12,118 nt of DNA. Origin: Brevundimonas sp. GTDB taxonomy: Bacteria; Pseudomonadota; Alphaproteobacteria; Caulobacterales; Caulobacteraceae. The stretch lies in NCBI GenBank assembly GCA_024711185.1, contig JANJTI010000010.1, forward strand, positions 1-12,118, in the 5' to 3' direction. Each line of letters begins with the position of its first letter. Within the stretch, counting starts at the first letter, position 1. The notes beneath the pieces were generated by a model. The model made no database searches, was not told the origin of the DNA, and saw only the letters and a program-made list of their open reading frames with translations. Both the position numbers and the translations under genes were made by a program. This document shows, piece by piece, positions 1-6,974 of this stretch.

Positions 1-39
1 GGAGACGGGGCCGAGGGGCCCGGCGGACATCCGGACTTC

Positions 40-918
40 ATGACCACGATCAAGACAGTCGCCATCGTCGGCGCGGGCCAGATGGGCGCCGGCATCGCCC
101 AGACCGTGGCGACCGGCGGCTACGACGTCCTTCTTCATGACGCGGCCGCGGACCGGCCCCCGCAGGCGCTGGCCGCCATCGCCGCCAGCCTGGCCCGGCA
201 GGTGAGCCGGAACCTGCTGCCGCAGGCGGCCGCCGACGCCGCCCTCGCCCGCATCCGTCCGGCCGCCTCGCTGGCCGAGGCCGCGAGGGCTGACCTGATC
301 ATCGAGGCGGCCGTCGAGGACGAGGCCGTCAAGAAGTCGATCCTCGCCGAACTGACTCCGCTGCTGGGTCCGGACACCCTGCTGGCCTCGAACACCTCCT
401 CGATCTCGATCACCCGGCTGGCTTCGGCCACCGACCGCCCGGACCGGTTCATCGGGCTTCACTTCATGAAGCCGGCGCCGGTCATGAAGCTGGTCGAGAT
501 CGTCCGCGGCATCGCCACTTCGGCGCAGACCTACGAGACGGCGGTCGCCTTCGCCGAGTCGCTGGGCAAGACCACCACCAACGCCGAGGACTTCCCCGCC
601 TTCATCGTCAACCGCATCCTGGTGCCGATGATCAACGAGGCGATCTACACCCTCTACGAGGGCGTCGGGAACGTCGCCTCGATCGACAAGGCGCTCAAAC
701 TGGGCGCCAACCACCCGATGGGGCCCCTCGAGCTGGCCGACTTCATGGGGCTGGACGTGGTGCTGGCGATCATGAACGTGCTCTACGAGGGCCTGGCCGA
801 CAGCAAGTACCGGCCCTGTCCGCTGCTGGTGAAATACGTCGAGGCCGGCTGGCTGGGCCGCAAGTCGGGCCGGGGCTTCTACGACTACTCCGGCGAGACG
901 CCGGCGCCGACGCGATGA
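40..918 (+). CDS. 3-hydroxybutyryl-CoA dehydrogenase
   Basis: A 292-residue cytosolic enzyme that interconverts (S)-3-hydroxybutyryl-CoA and acetoacetyl-CoA with NAD(P), used in butyrate-type beta-oxidation and polyhydroxybutyrate turnover. The N-terminal Rossmann fold shows GAGQMG at residues 11-16. SNTSS at 117-121, GLHF at 139-142, KLVE at 150-153 and FIVNR at 188-192 are family signatures. By spacing against the human enzyme, the active-site residues are Ser120, His141, Glu153 and Asn191. The C-terminal dimerisation domain includes HPMGPLELADFMGLD and ends in the usual GRKSGRGFYDY. Length is normal (about 280-295). One oddity is Lys144, where the family usually has Asn in the HFxNP motif. 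No clear Shine-Dalgarno sequence lies before the ATG, and the window start hides whether it is co-transcribed with an upstream gene. The stop overlaps the next start (ATGA). The assignment is secure; the physiological substrate chain length is inferred. Confidence 0.95.
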   Translation: MTTIKTVAIVGAGQMGAGIAQTVATGGYDVLLHDAAADRPPQALAAIAASLARQVSRNLLPQAAADAALARIRPAASLAEAARADLIIEAAVEDEAVKKSILAELTPLLGPDTLLASNTSSISITRLASATDRPDRFIGLHFMKPAPVMKLVEIVRGIATSAQTYETAVAFAESLGKTTTNAEDFPAFIVNRILVPMINEAIYTLYEGVGNVASIDKALKLGANHPMGPLELADFMGLDVVLAIMNVLYEGLADSKYRPCPLLVKYVEAGWLGRKSGRGFYDYSGETPAPTR

Positions 919-1484
919 TCCGCCGTCTGGAGACGCCGGAGGATCTCCCCGGCCGGCAACGTGTGATCTGGAGGCGCGAGCCCGAGCGCCTGGTGCTCGC
1001 GGCTGTCGCCGGCGCCCTGTGGCCGCCGATGGTGCTGACACTCCTCATCTGGCCGCCGAAGAACTGGCTGCCGGGGGTCGAGATGGACTGGCGGCTGACC
1101 GTACTGATCGTCGGCGCGGTCGGGGTCCCCCTCGGCTTGTGGCTGCTGGCGCGCGAACGCGAACGGAGCGGACGGCCGTCGACCCGCCTTGGCGTGGTCT
1201 GGCGCTTCATGTTCTACGGCGGCCTGCTCTCGGCGGCGCTGGGCGCGGTTCTGGCCCTTTTCCACGCCGTCCAGCAGTGGCTCAGCGCCGCCAGCCTGGG
1301 CGAGGGCCTGGGCGGAAGCGAGACCTCCCTGCTGATCTATGGCGTCGGAGGGCTGCCGTTCGCCGTCCTCATCGGCGTCGCCTACGCCCTGTGGGCCGGC
1401 CTCTGCGTGGCCTTCATCGCCTTCTCCCCGCAACCGCAGGTGCGGGACCGGCTGGGGGTCATGCGCGCCCCCGCTGAAGACTGA
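915..1484 (+). CDS. Small inner-membrane protein of unknown function
   Basis: A 189-residue protein I do not recognise. The first 25 residues are charged and probably cytoplasmic (RRLETPED, WRREPERL). Hydrophobic segments follow at about 26-46, 60-78, 98-119 and 139-170; the last is long enough for one or two passes. The loop at 79-92 is Arg-rich (ARERERSGRPSTR), so by the positive-inside rule it should be cytoplasmic. The tail at 171-189 is polar. No catalytic motif is visible. Its ATG overlaps the stop of the dehydrogenase gene in an ATGA junction, which indicates translational coupling and a shared transcript but does not prove a shared function. The codon pattern matches the neighbours and the frame is uninterrupted for 190 codons, so I take it as a real gene. 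Confidence 0.8.
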   Translation: MIRRLETPEDLPGRQRVIWRREPERLVLAAVAGALWPPMVLTLLIWPPKNWLPGVEMDWRLTVLIVGAVGVPLGLWLLARERERSGRPSTRLGVVWRFMFYGGLLSAALGAVLALFHAVQQWLSAASLGEGLGGSETSLLIYGVGGLPFAVLIGVAYALWAGLCVAFIAFSPQPQVRDRLGVMRAPAED

Positions 1485-1533
1485 TCTCCGCCTGACGGCG
1501 AATTCACTTGGACCTCAGGTCTCCCGACGCCAA

Positions 1534-1549
1534 GCTGGCGGCAGCCAGC
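1534..1549 (+). other. Hairpin just upstream of the DUF418 gene
   Basis: GCTGGC (1534-1539) and GCCAGC (1544-1549) form a perfect 6-bp stem with a GGCA loop, ending two bases before the purine-rich ribosome binding site. No T-run follows, so it is not a simple terminator of the preceding gene. A leader hairpin that affects translation is possible, but so is chance in DNA this GC-rich. Confidence 0.3.
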
Positions 1550-1551
1550 AT

Positions 1552-1560
1552 GGGGGGAGA
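1552..1560 (+). promoter_or_regulatory. Ribosome binding site fixing the DUF418 start
   Basis: The stretch GGGGGAGA lies 4 bases before the ATG at 1565. It favours that start over the in-frame TTG at 1508 and ATG at 1550; the latter would place the purine run inside the coding sequence. Confidence 0.65.
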
Positions 1561-1564
1561 CATC

Positions 1565-2824
1565 ATGGCCGCCGTCGAACTCGCGCCCGCCGCCCGGCCC
1601 GCTGACGCGGCGCTGGGTCCGGTCCGGCCGAAGGATCGCATCTACAACCTGGATATGCTGCGGGGCTGGGCGATTCTCGGCATCCTCGCCGTCAACGCCA
1701 TATCCTTCGCCTGGCCGGTCGAGGTGACCATGGCCGAGGGTCCGCCGCCGGGCGCCATGTCCCGGGCCGACCTGCTCGGCCTGTGGGTGGTCGACGTCTT
1801 TTTCGCCGACAAGTTCCGCACCCTGTTCACCCTGCTGTTCGGGGTGTCGATCTTCCTCGTCGGAGGCGAGAAGCACGACGAGGCCCGCGGGCCGTTGCTG
1901 ACCCGGCGGCTGCTCTGGCTCGGCCTCTTTGGCGTGCTTCACGGCGCCGTGCTCTGGTACGGCGACATCCTGCTGCACTACGCCTATTCGGGCCTGATCA
2001 TGATGATGTTCAGGTCGTGGACGGCGCGCCGGCTGCTGTGGGTCGGCGGCGGGGTCACGCTGGCCTGGGGGCTGATCGCCACCCTCGGCTACTGGGGCAT
2101 GGCCAACCTGCCGCCGGCCTTCGCGGCGAAGATGTCCGCCGGCATGCCGGCCAGCGACCCGGCGGCGATCGCCGCGGCGGTGGAGCTGTACCGGACCGGC
2201 TGGCCGGCCGGCCTGCTGGAGAACCTCAAGAACTGGGCGATGTTCCAGCTGGTCGCCAGCCCGTTTCTGATGGCGGTCACCGTGCCCCTGATGATGCTGG
2301 GGCTGGGCCTGTTCAAGTCCGGCTATCTGGCGGGACGGGCTCCCCTGTGGAGCTATGCGGCGGTGATCGCCGTCGGCGGGGCGAACCTCGCCGCTTTCGC
2401 GCTGCTGGACTGGCGCGACATCATGGCGGGCCCCGACGCCGACCCGACCCGCGGGCTGGCCGCCGCCGCGGGCGGACTGGCGCCGCTGATCACCCTGTTC
2501 TACGCCAGCGTGCTGATCCTGCTGGTCCGGTTCGGGGGTCGCATGCTGACACTGTGGCTGGCGCCGGTGGGCCGCATGGCTTTCACCAACTACCTGAGCC
2601 AGACCCTGATCATGGTCACCCTCTACTATGCGCCGTGGGGGCCGATGTGGTTCGGGACGCATGGCCCGGCCGAGATGTGGATGGTCGTGCTGGGTGTCTG
2701 GGCCGCGCAGCTGGTCTGGTCGCCATTGTGGCTGTCCGTGTTCCAGATGGGGCCGCTGGAGTGGTTGTGGCGCTGTCTCACCTACGGACGTCTGGTGCCG
2801 ATCCGGAAGACCGCGACCGCCTGA
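1565..2824 (+). CDS. DUF418 / YeiB-family membrane protein
   Basis: A 419-residue polytopic inner-membrane protein. After a soluble Ala/Pro-rich N-terminus comes RIYNLDMLRGWAILGIL with a following Asn, the signature shared by YeiB/DUF418 proteins and the wider membrane acyltransferase-like superfamily. The C-terminal DUF418 hallmark is clear: VGRMAFTNYLSQTL, then FQMGPLEWLWRCLTYG just before the end. About ten hydrophobic segments lie between. The length (about 390-430) is typical. The biochemical function of DUF418 proteins is not established; transport or acyl transfer across the membrane has been proposed. The start at 1565 is chosen from the purine-rich ribosome binding site; an in-frame extension to a TTG at 1508 is less likely. 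It lies 80 bases after the small membrane protein gene and 38 before hisS, so it could share a transcript with both. Confidence 0.9.
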   Translation: MAAVELAPAARPADAALGPVRPKDRIYNLDMLRGWAILGILAVNAISFAWPVEVTMAEGPPPGAMSRADLLGLWVVDVFFADKFRTLFTLLFGVSIFLVGGEKHDEARGPLLTRRLLWLGLFGVLHGAVLWYGDILLHYAYSGLIMMMFRSWTARRLLWVGGGVTLAWGLIATLGYWGMANLPPAFAAKMSAGMPASDPAAIAAAVELYRTGWPAGLLENLKNWAMFQLVASPFLMAVTVPLMMLGLGLFKSGYLAGRAPLWSYAAVIAVGGANLAAFALLDWRDIMAGPDADPTRGLAAAAGGLAPLITLFYASVLILLVRFGGRMLTLWLAPVGRMAFTNYLSQTLIMVTLYYAPWGPMWFGTHGPAEMWMVVLGVWAAQLVWSPLWLSVFQMGPLEWLWRCLTYGRLVPIRKTATA

Positions 2825-2862
2825 TCGTTGCCCGGCGGCGGGCGATGGCTTAAGCGCGCGGC

Positions 2863-4356
2863 ATGACCGACGCCGCCGCCGCCCGTCCTGAAGCCCGCAA
2901 CCCGAGGGGGTTCGCCGACCGCCGCGGCCGCGACGTTGTGGGCGAGCGCCGACTGGTGCAGCGGGTGTCCGCCGTTTACGAGCGCTGGGGCTTCGAGCCG
3001 CTGGAGACCGGCGCGTTCGAGTACGCCGACGCGCTCGGCAAGTTCCTGCCCGACGCCGACCGCCCGAACGAGGGCGTCTTCGCCCTGCAGGACGACGACG
3101 ACCAGTGGATGGCCCTCCGCTACGACCTGACGGCGCCGCTGGCGCGCTTCGCGGCGCAGAACTGGGAGACCCTGCCCAAGCCGTTCCGCCGCTACGCCTT
3201 CGGGCCGGTGTGGCGCAACGAGAAGCCGGGGCCGGGCCGCTTCCGCGAGTTCGTCCAGTGCGACGCCGACACGGTCGGGTCCGACCGGCCCGAGGCGGAC
3301 GCCGAGATCATCGCCATGGCCTGCGAGGGGCTGCAGGCTGCGGGTCTGGCGGCGGGGCAGGCGGTGATCCGGGTGTCGACCCGCAAGCTGTTCGACGGCC
3401 TGTTCGAGGCCGGCGGGGTGACCGATCCGCTGCAGAAGCTGACCGCCCTTCGGGCCATCGACAAGTTCGACCGGCTGGGGTGGGAGGGCGTCGCCGCCCT
3501 GCTGGGAGAAGGCCGTCTGGACGAGTCCGGCGACTACACCAGGGGCGCTGACCTGCCGCTGGGCGTGGCCGCGACCATCGAGGCCTTCCTGGCCTCCGCC
3601 GGCGAGGCCGGCCTGTCGCGGGCGGCGACGCTGGAGGCGGTGGCGCGGGCCGGCGGACTGGGCGCCGTCGGCGAGGCGGCCCTGGAGGAGCTGGCGGCGA
3701 TCGACCGGGCCCTCAACGCCATGAGGGTCGACCAGTCGGCGGTGCGCTTCGACCCGACCATCGTGCGCGGGCTGGAATACTACACCGGCGCGGTGTTCGA
3801 GGCCGAGCTGCTGCTGGAGACCGTCGACGACAAGGGCCGGGCGGTGCGCTTCGGCTCGATCGGCGGCGGGGGCCGCTACGACGACCTGGTGGCGCGGTTC
3901 ACCGGGGAGCGGCTGCCGGCGACCGGCTTCTCGTTCGGCGTCTCGCGCCTCGCCTCGGCCCTGCGCGCGGCCGGACGGGGCGAGGCCGACGCCGTCCGCG
4001 GACCGGTGGTGGTGATCGTCTTCTCGGAAGCCGACATGCAGCACTACCTCGACGCGGTGTCGGAGCTGCGCAACGCGGGGGTCGCGGCCGAGCTCTACCT
4101 CGGCCGGGCCGGCATGAAGGCGCAGATGAAGTACGCGGATCGCCGCGGGGCTCCGGCCGCCGTCATCCTGGGCGGCGACGAGATCGCGGCGGGGCAGGTG
4201 ACGATCAAGGATCTCGACGCCGGACGGGCGCTGGCGGCGGGCGTCGCGGACAACGAGGCGTGGAAGGCGGAGCGGCCGGGCCAGCGTCTCGTGCCCCGGG
4301 GCGAACTCGTTGCGACGGTTCGGGCCATCGTCGACGCGGCGCGCACAGCTTCGTGA
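2863..4356 (+). CDS. hisS: Histidyl-tRNA synthetase
   Basis: Charges tRNA-His with histidine in the cytosol; a class II synthetase of 497 residues, longer than E. coli HisRS (about 424). The catalytic domain shows RYDLTAPLARF at 86-96, motif 2 at about 109-134 (FGPVWRNEKPGPGRFREF) with the ATP-binding arginine at R118, the histidine-specific RGLEYYTGAVFE at 302-313, GSIGGGGRYDDLV at 331-343 and motif 3 GFSFGVSRL at 355-363. The anticodon-binding domain occupies about 380-490 (LYLGRAGMKAQMKYAD). The start is firm: an in-frame TAA at 2851-2853 lies just upstream and 2863 is the first ATG, although no good ribosome binding site is seen. The motif-2 loop differs from E. coli in residues reported to contact the tRNA-His acceptor end, in line with the divergent HisRS known in Caulobacter and relatives. 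A paralogue such as HisZ is unlikely because the HisA motif is intact. Confidence 0.96.
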   Translation: MTDAAAARPEARNPRGFADRRGRDVVGERRLVQRVSAVYERWGFEPLETGAFEYADALGKFLPDADRPNEGVFALQDDDDQWMALRYDLTAPLARFAAQNWETLPKPFRRYAFGPVWRNEKPGPGRFREFVQCDADTVGSDRPEADAEIIAMACEGLQAAGLAAGQAVIRVSTRKLFDGLFEAGGVTDPLQKLTALRAIDKFDRLGWEGVAALLGEGRLDESGDYTRGADLPLGVAATIEAFLASAGEAGLSRAATLEAVARAGGLGAVGEAALEELAAIDRALNAMRVDQSAVRFDPTIVRGLEYYTGAVFEAELLLETVDDKGRAVRFGSIGGGGRYDDLVARFTGERLPATGFSFGVSRLASALRAAGRGEADAVRGPVVVIVFSEADMQHYLDAVSELRNAGVAAELYLGRAGMKAQMKYADRRGAPAAVILGGDEIAAGQVTIKDLDAGRALAAGVADNEAWKAERPGQRLVPRGELVATVRAIVDAARTAS

Positions 4357-4371
4357 GTTATCGCTGATAAC
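4357..4371. repeat. 15-bp palindrome directly after hisS
   Basis: GTTATC-GCT-GATAAC is a perfect 6-bp inverted repeat with a 3-base spacer, starting at the base after the hisS stop codon. An inverted copy of its GTTATCG half recurs at 4614-4620, at the other end of the same intergenic region. It could be a protein-binding site or a short RNA hairpin. The function is unknown. Confidence 0.4.
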
Positions 4372-4439
4372 AAAGGAAAATCCCGTGCGGCCGCGGGCCA
4401 GTCGATTGACTTGAGCCGGAATTTGTCGTCTTTCTGTCG

Positions 4440-4562
4440 TCACTCGGGAAGCGCAGCGTTTCGACGCCGCAGCCGCCCGGAGGCGTTTCGGGGAGGAAAC
4501 GTCCGCTCCTCAGAGAGCGAAAGAAAGCCCGCCGCGATGTATCCCCCGCGGCGGGCTTTTTT
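4440..4562 (+). ncRNA. Candidate small RNA or structured hisS 3' UTR
   Basis: After hisS comes a series of hairpins ending in a strong terminator. Stem 1, 4453-4470: GC/GC, an A-C mismatch, then GCGT/ACGC closed by a TTCG tetraloop. Stem 2, 4482-4489 with 4496-4503: eight pairs including one G-U, loop GGGGAG. Stem 3, 4504-4508 with 4515-4519: CGCTC/GAGCG, directly abutting stem 2. Stem 4 is the 13-bp terminator at 4524-4559. The GGGGA of loop 2 is complementary to TCCCC in the terminator loop (4542-4546), so a loop-loop contact is possible, and the C-rich loop could also pair with Shine-Dalgarno sequences. The 5' end is a guess: a TTGACT at 4406-4411 could be a -35 element, but no convincing -10 follows, so processing from the hisS transcript is equally likely. 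I do not recognise a known RNA family. Confidence 0.4.
4524..4562. terminator. Strong intrinsic terminator, probably bidirectional
   Basis: AAAGCCCGCCGCG (4524-4536) pairs perfectly with 4547-4559 (13 bp), around a 10-base loop ATGTATCCCC. The plus strand reads six Ts (4557-4562). The minus strand reads TTTCTTT after the same stem. It lies between convergent hisS and the M13 peptidase gene and should stop transcription from both, being 168 bases past the hisS stop and 114 past the peptidase stop. Confidence 0.92.
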
Positions 4563-4622
4563 GCGCCTGCGGGCCAAGCCCCGGGCCGCTCCGCAGGCCG
4601 CAGGACACGCCCCCGATAACGA

Positions 4623-4650
4623 AGGGCCGGAGCGTCGCCGCCCCGGCCCT
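4623..4650 (-). terminator. Weak hairpin after the M13 peptidase gene
   Basis: AGGGCCGG (4623-4630) and CCGGCCCT (4643-4650) form an 8-bp stem with a 12-base loop, 25 bases downstream of the peptidase stop on the minus strand. The following minus-strand sequence, TTCGTTATC, is only mildly T-rich, so it may pause polymerase or protect the mRNA 3' end, with the stronger terminator beyond it acting as backup. Confidence 0.35.
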
Positions 4651-4675
4651 CCCGCTGTTCGACAAGAACCGCTGC

Positions 4676-6802
4676 CTACCAGATGCGGACGCGGTCTTCC
4701 GGCGCGAGGTAGTACTTGTCGCCCGGCTGGACGTCGAAGGCGTCATACCAGGCGTCGATGTTGCGCAGCGGCCCGATGACGCGGAACTCGGCCGGGCTGT
4801 GCGGATCCGTGGCGATCTGCTGGCGCAGGGCGTCGTCGCGGTACTTCGACTGCCACACCTGGGCCCAGCCGTAGAAGAACCGCTGGTCGCCGCTCAGGCC
4901 GTCGATCACCGGCGCCGGGCGGCCGTTCAGCGACAGGTGGTAGGCCTCCAGGCCGACCGCCGTGCCGGCGGCGTCGCCGATGTTCTCGCCCATGGTCAGC
5001 CCGCCCTGGACGTTGAAGCCGGGGATCGGCTCGAACTGGTCGTACTGGGCGCCGAGACGGGTGGTCAGGGCCTCGAAGCGGGCCTTGTCCTCGGGGGTCC
5101 ACCAGTTGCGCAGCACGCCGTCGCCGTCGGACTTGGAGCCCTGGTCGTCGAAGCCGTGGCCGATCTCGTGACCGATCACCCCGCCGATGCCCCCGTAGTT
5201 GACGGCCGGGTCGGCGTCGGGATCGAAGAACGGCGGCTGCAGGATGGCGGCGGGGAAGACGATCTCGTTGTTGGCCGAGTTGTAGTAGGCGTTGACCGTC
5301 TGCGGGAACATGCCCCACTCGTCCTTGTCGACGGGGTCGTTCAGGCGGTTGAGACGGTAGTTCCACTGGAAGAGCCCGGCCCGCTCGGCGTTGCCGATCA
5401 GGTCGTCGCCGCGGATCTCGAGATCCGAGTAGTCGCGCCACTTGTTCGGATAGCCGATCTTGACGGTGAACTTGGCCAGCTTGTCCTGGGCGGCGGCCTT
5501 GGTCTCGTCGCTCATCCAGTCGTAGGTGTTGATGCGGTTGCCGAGCGCGGTGCGCAGATTGGCGACCAGCTCCTCCATCTTGGCCTTGGACTCCGCCGGG
5601 AAATACTCGGCCACGTACTGGCGGCCGATGGCCTCGCCCAGCATGCCTTCGGCGAAGCTGATGGCGCGCTTGTCGCGGCTGCGCTGGGCCGGCTGGCCCT
5701 GAAGGTCGCGCGAGCGGAACTCCCACTGGGCGTCCGAGAACCGCTTCGACAGAAGGGCGGCGGCGTCGTCGGTGGTGTGGAAGGCCTGCCAGGCCTGGAT
5801 CACCTCGACCGGGGTCTCGGCGTAGATGGCCGCGATCTTCGGCATGGCGGTGTCCTGGCGCACGATCAGGCGCGGGACGCTTCCCACGCCGACGGCGTCG
5901 TAATAGGCCTGCCACGGGAAGCCGGGGGCCTCGGAAGCCAGCTGGGCGATGGTGTACTCGTTGTAGGTCTCGTCGCGGTTGCGGTTCTGGATCGGCGTCC
6001 AGTGCGCCTCGGCGATGCGGGTCTCGAAGGCGAGAATGGCGTCGGCGTTGGCGGCGGGATCATCCCAGCCGATCATCGCCAGCATGCGCTCGACATAGGC
6101 GCGGTACAGCGCCTTCTTCTCGGCCCAGCGCTCCTCCAGGTAATAGTCGCGGTTGGGCAGGCCGATGCCGGACTGGCCGGTCGAGACGACGTAGCGGGTC
6201 GGCGCCTTCTGGTCGATGGTGATGCCGGTGCCGAAGATCGAGCTGCCGAAGCGGCCCTGGGTTTCGCCCATGTAGACGGCCAGCCTGTCGTGGGTGTCCG
6301 CGGCGCGGATCGCGGTCAGGTAGGGCTGCAGCGGCTGGGCGTCCAGGGCCTCGATGCGCGCCTCGTCCATATAGGCGCGATAGGCGTCGGCGATCTTCGC
6401 CTCGTCCGAGCCCGGGGTCAGATCGGTGCGGGCGACCAGCCCGTCGATCATCGCCTTCAGGCGGTTGTCCGACAGTTCACGCAGCAGGGCGAAGCTGCCG
6501 TAGGAGGTGCGATCCGACGGGATCTGCATCCGGTCGAGCGCCGCGCCGTTGGCGTGGCGGAAGAAGCTCTCGCCCGGGGAGACCGAAGTGTCGCGGCCCG
6601 CCAGATCGAAGCCCCAGGTCCCGTAGCGCGGCGCCTCGACGCCCTGCCAGCCGGTCACCGTCGCGCCCGGCTCGCTGGTCTGGAACAGTTCGAAGACCGT
6701 GCAGGCCTCGTCGATGCAGGCGTGATCGTGGTCCTGGGCCATGGCGGCGGAGGCGGGCAGCAGCAGGGCGCCCAACGCGGCGCCGATCAGCAATTTCTTC
6801 AT
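4676..6802 (-). CDS. Exported M13 (neprilysin/PepO-type) zinc metallopeptidase
   Basis: A 708-residue peptidase expected to cut short peptides in the periplasm. A signal peptide at 1-22 (MKKLLIGAALG..., AMA before QDHD) directs export, and there is no lipobox. The M13 N-terminal domain covers about 55-440 and the catalytic domain about 500-708. Zinc ligands are His545 and His549 of HEIGH and Glu606 of GENIGD, with catalytic Glu546 and the transition-state Asp610. NAYY (504-507) is the substrate backbone-binding motif. HSPAEFR (668-674) holds the conserved His and Arg near the S1' site. The C-terminus RVRIW is typical of bacterial members, which lack the CxxW cysteine of mammalian neprilysin. 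The length is normal. A GAGGGA ribosome binding site (6806-6811) precedes the ATG by 3 bases. The only mature-chain cysteines I see are Cys29 and Cys34, in a His-rich stretch. The gene is divergent from the antiporter gene; its substrate is not known. Confidence 0.95.
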   Translation of the reverse strand: MKKLLIGAALGALLLPASAAMAQDHDHACIDEACTVFELFQTSEPGATVTGWQGVEAPRYGTWGFDLAGRDTSVSPGESFFRHANGAALDRMQIPSDRTSYGSFALLRELSDNRLKAMIDGLVARTDLTPGSDEAKIADAYRAYMDEARIEALDAQPLQPYLTAIRAADTHDRLAVYMGETQGRFGSSIFGTGITIDQKAPTRYVVSTGQSGIGLPNRDYYLEERWAEKKALYRAYVERMLAMIGWDDPAANADAILAFETRIAEAHWTPIQNRNRDETYNEYTIAQLASEAPGFPWQAYYDAVGVGSVPRLIVRQDTAMPKIAAIYAETPVEVIQAWQAFHTTDDAAALLSKRFSDAQWEFRSRDLQGQPAQRSRDKRAISFAEGMLGEAIGRQYVAEYFPAESKAKMEELVANLRTALGNRINTYDWMSDETKAAAQDKLAKFTVKIGYPNKWRDYSDLEIRGDDLIGNAERAGLFQWNYRLNRLNDPVDKDEWGMFPQTVNAYYNSANNEIVFPAAILQPPFFDPDADPAVNYGGIGGVIGHEIGHGFDDQGSKSDGDGVLRNWWTPEDKARFEALTTRLGAQYDQFEPIPGFNVQGGLTMGENIGDAAGTAVGLEAYHLSLNGRPAPVIDGLSGDQRFFYGWAQVWQSKYRDDALRQQIATDPHSPAEFRVIGPLRNIDAWYDAFDVQPGDKYYLAPEDRVRIW

Positions 6803-6974
6803 GTGTCCCTCGACTTCGCATCCCTACGGGGGGAGCGTCGGCGGGGACCCTACGCCCCGGAGGGGCGCTGTCGCCTGAATTTTTTGTCATGAACCGGGGC
6901 GCCGGCGCGGGCCGGCCGCGTGCGCCCTTGGCGAATTCGGCGGCGCGCCGGATATTGGACCGGCAGGAGGACGG
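6803..6974. other. Divergent intergenic region, peptidase / antiporter
   Basis: This 172-base gap must carry both promoters. It contains a 6-bp perfect hairpin, CGCCCC-GGA-GGGGCG (6853-6867), which would lie in the peptidase mRNA leader if that promoter is upstream of it. A rare AT-rich run at about 6877-6891 reads ATGACA (TTGACA-like) on the minus strand at 6890-6885. I cannot find a convincing -10 for that strand. Confidence 0.4.
6928..6956 (+). promoter_or_regulatory. Possible promoter of the antiporter gene
   Basis: TTGGCG (6928-6933), a 17-base spacer and GATATT (6951-6956) match the housekeeping consensus at 4 of 6 positions in each box. Transcription would start near 6963, just ahead of the AGGAGG ribosome binding site (6965-6970). 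This is plausible only; the match is modest. Confidence 0.35.

Noticed and set aside
1..43. Possible C-terminal end of an upstream gene with a 4-base overlap (TGA at 41-43)
   Set aside because: The frame is open from the window edge but gives only 13 residues (ETGPRGPADIRTS) that match no family I know, so it cannot be told from chance.
1382..2662. A 426-codon minus-strand frame opposite the DUF418 gene
   Set aside because: Extremely rich in Gln, His, Arg and Gly, as expected from reading the complement of a GC-rich membrane protein gene; no motif.
2845..2853. ATG-GCT-TAA mini-frame just before hisS, as a regulatory upstream ORF
   Set aside because: Two codons without a ribosome binding site; it is useful only because its in-frame TAA limits how far upstream hisS can start.
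2782..4443. A 553-codon open frame on the minus strand, antisense to hisS
   Set aside because: Low-complexity Arg/Gly/Gln/His-rich translation with no recognisable fold. It covers a secure hisS and spans the palindrome after it.
4411..4779. A 122-codon frame across the hisS/peptidase intergenic gap
   Set aside because: It starts with TTG without a ribosome binding site, crosses the strong terminator stem and runs into the opposite-strand peptidase gene. The composition is Arg/Pro/Ala-rich noise.
6853..6885. CGCCCC-GGA-GGGGCG hairpin followed by a run of six Ts, as a plus-strand terminator
   Set aside because: The T-run begins about 12 bases after the stem rather than directly after it, and no plus-strand gene ends upstream of it. 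It more likely belongs to the divergent promoter region.
4799..6892. A 697-codon open frame on the plus strand, antisense to the M13 peptidase gene
   Set aside because: It is rich in Val, Gly, Asp and Arg with no domain, membrane or signal pattern, and it runs opposite a gene with complete catalytic motifs. Long antisense frames are expected where third positions are nearly all G or C.
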